Shown here: piece after piece, positions 57,737 to 64,000 of the stretch
Layout of the letters: each line of letters begins with the position of its first letter
How positions within the stretch are numbered: the first letter of the stretch is position 1
DNA from: Leptospira kemamanensis
Lineage (GTDB): Bacteria; Spirochaetota; Leptospiria; Leptospirales; Leptospiraceae
NCBI RefSeq assembly: GCF_004769665.1
Contig: NZ_RQGG01000051.1
Location: 62,001 to 126,000 of the forward strand
Direction: 5' to 3'
Length of the DNA stretch: 64,000 nucleotides
The notes under the pieces: generated by a model
Database searches by the model: none
Told to the model about the DNA's origin: nothing
The model's input: the letters and a program-made list of their open reading frames with translations, nothing else
Program-made: the position numbers and the translations under genes

Positions 57737-58339
57737 TTAAAAATCGGAGACACAACGAGTGTAATTATCACTGACATTGTTCTTGGCATCAGGTCCACCG
57801 CCAGCGTCTCCAAAATTGACAACAAAGGCTGTGGGGGAGTTGAGCGTGCCTGTGGTCGAAGTCCAATAATTTCTCACTGTGGAAGGAGGGGCGTTCACGG
57901 CTGTATTGGGAAAAAAAATGGGATCGAAAGCAGGTTTGCCATAGGTAAGGTAAAAATCGAGTAAACTTCTGAGTTCATTGGCGTTCGGTAGTCTCCAAGT
58001 TTTCCCAGCCAAATTTAAATTTTGGCAATAGTTGATGGCAGTTGCCCAATCGGTGATTTGATTGGTTCCACCCGAACAGGTTGTAAAGTTGGTTTGACCC
58101 GCATGGCATTTTTGCCAAACGAGGGAAGTGTCCAAATCCAGAATGGTTCCGTCTTGGTTGTCTTGCCCAGGAACACTGGAGCATATGGCTGGGTTACTCA
58201 CAAAACTCAGACGATTTCCATCGGTTGTAAACGACTCCACAAAAAACACTCCATTGGCTTTTGGGAGGAGTGCGGGACAACCGAGGACTAAATTGACACA
58301 AAGGAAACTTAATAGTAAATAATTTCTTTCTCGTGTCAT
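57737..58339 (-). CDS. DUF1566-containing lipoprotein
   Basis: 200 residues. The signal peptide ends at a good lipobox (LVLGC, Cys about 21). The mature part has the DUF1566 (Lcl C-terminal) pattern: LDLDTSLVWQKC, the cysteine-rich loop, ATAINYCQNLNLAGKTWRLPNANELRSLLD, YWTSTT and a C-terminal RCVSDF. The fold is C-type-lectin-like, and the family is common in leptospiral surface lipoproteins. Function is unknown; ligand binding is inferred. It is 47 nt upstream of the metzincin lipoprotein on the same strand. Confidence 0.88.
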   Translation of the reverse strand: MTRERNYLLLSFLCVNLVLGCPALLPKANGVFFVESFTTDGNRLSFVSNPAICSSVPGQDNQDGTILDLDTSLVWQKCHAGQTNFTTCSGGTNQITDWATAINYCQNLNLAGKTWRLPNANELRSLLDFYLTYGKPAFDPIFFPNTAVNAPPSTVRNYWTSTTGTLNSPTAFVVNFGDAGGGPDAKNNVSDNYTRCVSDF

Positions 58340-58376
58340 AAAATCGATGCTAGATGGAGTTTTTCAATCAAACCAA

Positions 58377-60689
58377 CTAGGAAGGAATTTCGACAACAAT
58401 ATTCTTTCGGAACGATTCAATTTGAGATTTCAATTGGTCGATTCGTTTTGTATCCGAAGGAATCAGCGATGTTAAATGTAAGGTCTTCTCTGCTTTAGGC
58501 AAATTGCCTATTAAAAGATACAATTGTGCAAGTTGGATCAGATTGGAAAGATGGCCTGGGTTCCGCAGTCGTATTCTTTCCCCCATATCGATCGCCTTTC
58601 CATATTCTTTGGTTTGTTTGTAGGTAAACGATGCCAAATAAATGAGATCTGTATCGCCTGGGTATTCTTCGATGTATGTATTTAATTTTTCTGCTGCCAA
58701 TTGGTAATCTTTCATACGCACGAGCAAACGAATGAGGGCACGTTTGATTTCTCTGTTTTCGGGGTTGATCCGATTGGCTTCGAGAAGACTGATTTTCGCT
58801 TCTTCCAATTGTTCGGATTTGATTTGTGTTTTTGCTTTCCGCATTAGTTCATAGGATTCTTTGCGGATGGCTCGAGGAGGTAAGTGACTATTCTCTTTAA
58901 AACCAATTCGCATGAGGCTTAAGTCGTCTGTCAGTTCCCCCATAGTCAAAATGGATTGGTAAATGGATTTTAAATCTCCATCCCCTCGTTCGACATGCCG
59001 TAAAAATAATTCTTCATCATGATTGATTTTACGAGCCGTTGTTTCGGTAACAAACTCGATGTCATCCCGACCGTCGGAACCGAGAATCAAAACATCTCCA
59101 GGCAATAATTGTAAGGTGGAGATTTCGAGTGATTTTTCAGAAAAAGGAGTTCCGAGTTTGCGTAAGTCCGAATTGTTTTTAATAAACTCAGCGGTTCCTT
59201 TGCGATACAAAACAGACCAAGGGTGTTCTGCATTTAAGTAATACATTAGACCCGTTTCATCATCAATGAGTCCCATTACCATGGAAACTAACATAGAACA
59301 GTCGAAACTTTCAAAAATATGATGGAGTTCTTGGTAAGCATTTTTGATCCATCGTTCTGCATACAAAAGTTTTACCGCTTCCACAGCATTGGATCTTTCT
59401 AAGATGGATTGAACTGCCGCACCAAGGACAAGGACTCCGCCAGCACCTTGTAATGATTTTCCCATGGCATCTGCATTCAGAAAAAATGTATAATCTTTCC
59501 CACGTAATGTGATGGTGCGCGTGATACAAATATCACCACCGATTTCATTTTCTCTTCCATGGAACAAAAAGGTTTTCTTTTGTTTGATTAAAAAATCAGT
59601 TTTGACATGAGATCCAATGGTTTTGTTTAAACTGAGAGGTTTGATGAGTAAGGAGGTTAAAAAATAATCTCCATCTTGTTGTTTTTTCAGTGTTTCTAAT
59701 GTTTCCAAACTGTTTCTCAGTTCTGCGGTTTTTGCTTCGACTAGTTCTTGGAGATTCTCTCTGATTTTTCCAACTTCCCTGGTTGCCTTTTCATAATTCT
59801 CTGCAAACAAAATGAATTCTTTGTCTATGGAAAGAATGGGAAGGGCACCACTTCCACCAGTGGCAAGGCTATTGGCAGACTCATTGATTTGTTCTAAGGT
59901 TAAGTTGATGGATTGGAAAAACATATAAATTAAAATCACTGCTTCGATAAACGTCATGGTGATAAAGGCAGTAATTTTGAGTAAACTGGCGTTCCCAAAA
60001 GAGATAAAGACAGACAATACACTGAGAGAAAGTAAAATGAGGATGAGTAAAAAGATAAACTTTCCTTTTAAACTGAGGATTCCAAAATTTTTGTGAACAC
60101 TCACATCACGATAGGCCAAAATCTTTTTGATCTCCACTCGTTTGGAACCTGTGGCATAATCGGAAATGATATATGAGAATCCGCCATAAACAAAAACAGC
60201 AGAAAGCCAACCGATAAAAATGAGTAATAGTTCGTAGAGTGGATATTGAAACACAAGATAGGTGATGGATACGGAAACAAAAACTAGGATGGCGTATCGA
60301 ATGGCCGCATACATATTTTCTTTCGGAAGGTGGATGAGAGTGTTTAAATTGTTTTCTAGTTCTAAGATATCTTTGTGACGGATGGTTTCATTTCGTTTGA
60401 GAAACAGATTTAATTTGCGTAAGTCTTGGCGAAGTCCTCCATACCCAAGAGGAGTGAGGATTCCAAACTCAATGCTATGCCCAATGGCAGCAAATAACGT
60501 TGCGAAAACAAAAACGTTCACTATCTCGGGGTGGTTCGCAATTGTAAAATCGGGGATGAGGGCTGAGCCAAAGAAGTAAGCGTAAAAAGCCCCAAAAAAT
60601 GCCCCTTGTAAGGAGAAGAACACAATCGCAAAACTATAAGAAATGGATTTGTGTAAAAATTTGAAAATTTGATCAAAGATTTGACTCAT
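58377..60689 (-). CDS. membrane PP2C (SpoIIE/RsbU-type) phosphatase with TPR tail
   Basis: 770 residues. The N-terminal membrane region has about six helices (around 17-37, 53-70, 130-150, 152-176, 209-230 and 238-262). A HAMP-like segment and coiled coil (about 265-345) precede the PP2C domain (about 370-590). Metal sites are seen in ENEIGGDICI, NADAMGKSLQGAG, GSDGRDD and TDDLSLMRI. Tetratricopeptide repeats close the protein (about 600-770). RsbU-like phosphatases dephosphorylate anti-anti-sigma factors in partner-switching pathways. No such partner is adjacent. The membrane part resembles that of the chemoreceptor at 25491. It is transcribed divergently from the SDR gene. Confidence 0.91.
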   Translation of the reverse strand: MSQIFDQIFKFLHKSISYSFAIVFFSLQGAFFGAFYAYFFGSALIPDFTIANHPEIVNVFVFATLFAAIGHSIEFGILTPLGYGGLRQDLRKLNLFLKRNETIRHKDILELENNLNTLIHLPKENMYAAIRYAILVFVSVSITYLVFQYPLYELLLIFIGWLSAVFVYGGFSYIISDYATGSKRVEIKKILAYRDVSVHKNFGILSLKGKFIFLLILILLSLSVLSVFISFGNASLLKITAFITMTFIEAVILIYMFFQSINLTLEQINESANSLATGGSGALPILSIDKEFILFAENYEKATREVGKIRENLQELVEAKTAELRNSLETLETLKKQQDGDYFLTSLLIKPLSLNKTIGSHVKTDFLIKQKKTFLFHGRENEIGGDICITRTITLRGKDYTFFLNADAMGKSLQGAGGVLVLGAAVQSILERSNAVEAVKLLYAERWIKNAYQELHHIFESFDCSMLVSMVMGLIDDETGLMYYLNAEHPWSVLYRKGTAEFIKNNSDLRKLGTPFSEKSLEISTLQLLPGDVLILGSDGRDDIEFVTETTARKINHDEELFLRHVERGDGDLKSIYQSILTMGELTDDLSLMRIGFKENSHLPPRAIRKESYELMRKAKTQIKSEQLEEAKISLLEANRINPENREIKRALIRLLVRMKDYQLAAEKLNTYIEEYPGDTDLIYLASFTYKQTKEYGKAIDMGERIRLRNPGHLSNLIQLAQLYLLIGNLPKAEKTLHLTSLIPSDTKRIDQLKSQIESFRKNIVVEIPS

Positions 60690-60824
60690 TTCATCCCCAG
60701 GGAATCCAAATACTAAAGAAACTGAAGACTTGAGTAAAGATATTTTCTACCTAAGCTTTGAAAAAAGTTAGATATCATATTAAAAAAAACTTTCATCTGG
60801 AATCACAACCGTTAGTTTTCGCCA

Positions 60825-61583
60825 ATGGAATTAAAAAATAAAAGAATCGTAGTTACTGGTGCAGCTTCTGGAATCGGCAAAGAAACCGTATTGCAGATGT
60901 TAAAGCATGAGAATGTGAAAATTTTGGCATGTGACTTAAATGAAAAAAATGTAATTTCTCATCCGAACGTAATTCCTTATAAATGTGATGTATCCAAACC
61001 AGAATCCATAGATAAACTGATGAAGGACGCTGACAAAAAATTAGGTGGGATTGATATCTTTTTTGCCAATGCCGGTTTCGCCTATTACGAAGTCATCCAA
61101 GAACCCAGTTGGGAACGAATTGATCGGATCTTTCGCACCAATGTGTTTTCCCCTTTTTATACTGTGATCACATTAAACCGCAAACGAAAAGATCCTTGTT
61201 TATTTATCGTGACTGCTTCTGCGATGAGCCACTTGCCATTACCAGGATACGCGTTGTACTCTTCGACGAAGGCGGCCGTAAGGTCCTTTTTAGATGCCTA
61301 CCAATGTGAACTAAAGCCCGGAAACCGGACAATGATCGTTTATCCCATTGCCACTCGGACAAAATTTTTTGACTCAGCTGGAAAACAGGTTCCCGTTCCG
61401 TTCCCAAGTCAAACCCCAGAGACCGTGGCAAGACAAATTGTGAAGGGAATTTTGAATGACAGAAAGGAAGTATTTCCGTCTTTTCTTTTCCGTTTCATCC
61501 AATTTCTGGATAGATTCCTGTTTTTCCCGCTAAAAGTTTACCAAAAGATAGAAGCAATAAAATTGAAATCGCATAAATCTTAA
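60825..61583 (+). CDS. short-chain dehydrogenase/reductase
   Basis: 252 residues, the classical SDR size. The nucleotide motif TGAASGIGKE is at 11-20, NAGFA at 82-86, catalytic Ser near 132, and YSSTK (Tyr145, Lys149) supplies the active site. Acidic Asp37 after the second strand suggests NAD(H) preference. The C-terminal part is hydrophobic (FLFRFIQFLDRFLFFPLKVY) and may touch the membrane. The substrate is not determinable. The 135-nt gap to the divergent phosphatase gene contains A/T-rich promoter-like sequence, but I could not assign consensus boxes. Confidence 0.9.
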   Translation: MELKNKRIVVTGAASGIGKETVLQMLKHENVKILACDLNEKNVISHPNVIPYKCDVSKPESIDKLMKDADKKLGGIDIFFANAGFAYYEVIQEPSWERIDRIFRTNVFSPFYTVITLNRKRKDPCLFIVTASAMSHLPLPGYALYSSTKAAVRSFLDAYQCELKPGNRTMIVYPIATRTKFFDSAGKQVPVPFPSQTPETVARQIVKGILNDRKEVFPSFLFRFIQFLDRFLFFPLKVYQKIEAIKLKSHKS

Positions 61584-61604
61584 GTCTACTGCATATTGGA
61601 TTCT

Positions 61605-64000
61605 ATGCAGCCTTCTTCGGGGAAATCGTTTTCAGACAAAACCATTTCGACAGTCAATCACTTGAATGTCGAAGCGGATCTTTTGAAAACGATTATGGAT
61701 GTGAGTTCGACAGCCATTGTTTTACTGAATCCACAAGGAAATATTTTATATGCAAACCCCGCTTCGGAAAATGTTTTAGGCATAAAGTTAAAGGATATCC
61801 TCTCTCGCACATATGATGCCCCCCAATGGAAAAATACATCGCTTGATGGCGGCCCTTGGCGAGAAGAAGACCAACCTTTTAATATTGTTTTAAAAACCAA
61901 ACAACCGGTAACGGACATACGTCATGCAATTGAAGACGATTTTGGAAATAAAAAATACCTATCGATCAATGGCTCTCCCGTTTTTGACGAAGCAGGGGCC
62001 CTACGTTCTCTAGTCTTTTTGATCACCGATATCACAGAAAATGTTTTAAAACAAAAAGCATTAGAAGATAGCGAAGCAAAGTATCGTTCCATCACAGAAC
62101 TATCGTTGAGTATGGTTTACGATTTAGATATGGCCTCGGGTGTGAATCAGTGGGCAGGTGCCATCCAAGAGATTACAGGTTTTACTCCAGAAGAATACTT
62201 AGCCATCGGTTATGAAGCATGGATGGTTCTCATCCATCCCGATGACAAAGAAAAAACCATACAATTATTTGATAAAGCGATGGAAGAACATACACAGTTT
62301 TCTTGTGTGTATCGGTACCGAACCAAATCAGGAACTTATGTATATATAGAAGACAACGGAATCTTTTTATACAACAAGGAAGGTGTCGCTTATCGTATGT
62401 TTGGTGCCATGATCAATCGTACCGAACAAATAGAGGCCAATTTAGCTCTGAAAGAATCGGAATCGAGACTTCTCATGTCACTCGACGCGGTGAAAATGGG
62501 AATCTGGAGTTGGGATATTACAAAACGTGAAATTTATTGGTCTCCTCAAACCTATGAGATTTACGGTTTTCCATCGGACAATATAGAGATCACCATCGAA
62601 AAATACTTAAGCCTTCACCCTGAAGAAGATATGAAAATTGTATCTGAAGAAATCCAACACTTAAGGGATGATGCATCGCGTTCTGGTTTCAAACTCCAAC
62701 ATCGTATCTTTCATGCCGATGGCAAAATCCATTGGGTTGAATCTAGGGGAAATTTACTCCGAGACAGAGACGGAAATCCAGTTCGTCTTATGGGAACCAT
62801 TTTGGATGTCACCGAAGCTAAGTTAGCGGAGGAGGCACTCCGCACTTCGGATGAACGGTTTCGTGCGTTTTATCAATTTTCAACAGAAGCATTTTTGATT
62901 TTTGATGAAAACTCACTTCGTGCCAAAGATTCAAACTTTGCCTTCCAAACCCTTTTTGGGTATTCCCCTGAAGATACAAAGAATTTAAGAATCCGAGCTT
63001 TACTTACACCCGATTCCTTACAAAAGATACGGGAAAAAATTGCCTCCAATTCCAGTGATTCCCTGGAAATCGTGTGCAAACGAAAAAACGGAGAAGTCTT
63101 TCCTGCACTTGTTTCCATCAAACGGTTTAAATACAACCAAACGGTTTCGATCGCCTATAGTATATTTGATTTAAGTCCCATCAAGGAAGTGGAAGAACTC
63201 AGACAAATCAATACAGAAATTCGTGAAAAAAACAAACTCATTGAAAAACAAAAAATTGAACTCGAGATGGCGTTTGAAAATTTAAAACGCACCCAAGAAC
63301 AATTGGTACAATCAGAAAAATTAGCGGCCTTGGGGCAACTCATCGCAGGGATTGCCCATGAGATTAATAATCCCATTGGTGCCGTAAAAGCTTCCAATCA
63401 AAATATGTTGGACTGGCAAAAACGGTATGGCATAGCTTCTCAGTTATTTCGGGAAGCCATCTTAAGTGTTCCAAAAGAAGAACAAGTGATTCTGAAAACC
63501 ATTCTTTCGAACCTGGACCAACCCATTGAATTTTATACGGGTAAAGAAGAACGTCTGCGGAAAAAAAAGAACAAAGAAATTTTATTACAACATGGATTCA
63601 AAGCAGAAGACGCCGATGAATTTGCAGAAGCATGGGTGGAGTTGGGAATCGGTGAATTAGAAGAAAAATACATTCCACTTTTCCATTCCCATTATATAAA
63701 AGTATTTTTGGATTACCTTGCGTTGGAAATTCAATTTAGACGAAATATACGTTCTATCCAATTGGCAGTGGATCGAGTTTCCAAAATCATGTATGCGTTA
63801 AAAAACTTTTCGCATTTTGATTCCACAGGAAAAAAAATAACAGCCTCCATCCAAGAAACCATTGAAACAGTCCTTACCATTTACCAAAACCAATTGAAGA
63901 GGGGAATCAATGTCATTAAAAATTATGAAAAAATTCCACCGATTCTATGTTATCCGGATGATCTCTTACATGTTTGGACCAATTTGATTTATAATTCTTT
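61605..64000 (+). CDS. multi-PAS sensor histidine kinase (3' end outside window)
   Basis: The frame is open from the ATG at 61605 to the window end, about 798 residues with no stop. At least four PAS domains are visible: about 20-145, 155-280 (AGAIQEITGFTPEEYLAIGY), 290-415 (WSWDITKREIYWSPQTYEIYG) and 420-530 (FDENSLRAKDSNFAFQTLFGY). A coiled coil leads to the H-box LIAGIAHEINNPIGAV (His about 585). After an insert of about 139 residues the second phosphotransfer helix appears (RVSKIMYALKNF), then the start of the ATPase N-box WTNLIYNS, where the window ends. Cytoplasmic. The layout matches the kinase at 23202. It starts 21 nt after the SDR gene. Confidence 0.92.
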   Translation, partial: MQPSSGKSFSDKTISTVNHLNVEADLLKTIMDVSSTAIVLLNPQGNILYANPASENVLGIKLKDILSRTYDAPQWKNTSLDGGPWREEDQPFNIVLKTKQPVTDIRHAIEDDFGNKKYLSINGSPVFDEAGALRSLVFLITDITENVLKQKALEDSEAKYRSITELSLSMVYDLDMASGVNQWAGAIQEITGFTPEEYLAIGYEAWMVLIHPDDKEKTIQLFDKAMEEHTQFSCVYRYRTKSGTYVYIEDNGIFLYNKEGVAYRMFGAMINRTEQIEANLALKESESRLLMSLDAVKMGIWSWDITKREIYWSPQTYEIYGFPSDNIEITIEKYLSLHPEEDMKIVSEEIQHLRDDASRSGFKLQHRIFHADGKIHWVESRGNLLRDRDGNPVRLMGTILDVTEAKLAEEALRTSDERFRAFYQFSTEAFLIFDENSLRAKDSNFAFQTLFGYSPEDTKNLRIRALLTPDSLQKIREKIASNSSDSLEIVCKRKNGEVFPALVSIKRFKYNQTVSIAYSIFDLSPIKEVEELRQINTEIREKNKLIEKQKIELEMAFENLKRTQEQLVQSEKLAALGQLIAGIAHEINNPIGAVKASNQNMLDWQKRYGIASQLFREAILSVPKEEQVILKTILSNLDQPIEFYTGKEERLRKKKNKEILLQHGFKAEDADEFAEAWVELGIGELEEKYIPLFHSHYIKVFLDYLALEIQFRRNIRSIQLAVDRVSKIMYALKNFSHFDSTGKKITASIQETIETVLTIYQNQLKRGINVIKNYEKIPPILCYPDDLLHVWTNLIYNS

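Overview
The window looks like a piece of a Leptospira chromosome, most likely from the saprophytic (L. biflexa-like) side of the genus. This is inferred from gene content and sequence style, not from a database search. The DNA is A+T-rich. Lipoproteins carry relaxed spirochaetal lipoboxes, lipid A genes (lpxI, lpxB) are present, and there are an OmpL47-type repeat protein, a FecR/LysM protein and many multi-domain sensor proteins. TTG and GTG starts are common, and 4-8 nt gene overlaps are frequent. I saw no rRNA, tRNA, CRISPR array, insertion sequence or phage gene, and no gene-free stretch longer than about 190 bases.

Layout. 1-2432 (+): the end of a TPR protein, a lipoprotein and a CapA-like metallophosphatase. 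2387-3127 (-): a membrane protein whose 3' end overlaps capA. 3260-16904 (+): fourteen closely packed genes, rpsF-ssb-rpsR-rplI-dnaB-aspS-phoH-pgpH-ybeY-recO-(small membrane protein)-argS-cinA-(anchored propeller), joining translation, replication, RNA maturation and c-di-AMP turnover. 17021-23107 (-): gap-pgk-tpiA-secG, an exported protein, then a PAS histidine kinase and a response regulator with a GHKL ATPase output. 23202-24956 (+): a GAF histidine kinase. 24968-28001 (-): a chemoreceptor translationally coupled to a signal peptidase-like protein without its catalytic residues. 28062-35880 (+): uvrC, then a three-gene surface operon (lamin-tail-like lipoprotein, predicted outer-membrane protein, PLD-family lipoprotein). 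35881-39928 (-): a small protein, MFS transporter, OmpL47-repeat protein, FecR/LysM protein and NUDIX hydrolase. 40059-45973 (+): GST, UvrD/Rep helicase, TPR lipoprotein, AsmA-like protein and small lipoprotein. 45947-60689 (-): lpxI-lpxB, FmdB, an SH3 protein, a frameshifted TolC, sucC-sucD, a PAS kinase, three lipoproteins (seven-repeat propeller, metzincin-motif protease, DUF1566) and a membrane PP2C phosphatase with TPRs. 60825-64000 (+): an SDR oxidoreductase and a multi-PAS histidine kinase cut by the window end.

Most of the window is core housekeeping and signalling. The points most worth a second look are the pseudo-signal peptidase paired with a chemoreceptor, the tolC frameshift at an A-tract, the lamin-tail/barrel/PLD operon, the degenerate HIGH motif of ArgRS, a membrane domain apparently shared by the chemoreceptor and the phosphatase, and the long insert between the two phosphotransfer helices of two histidine kinases.
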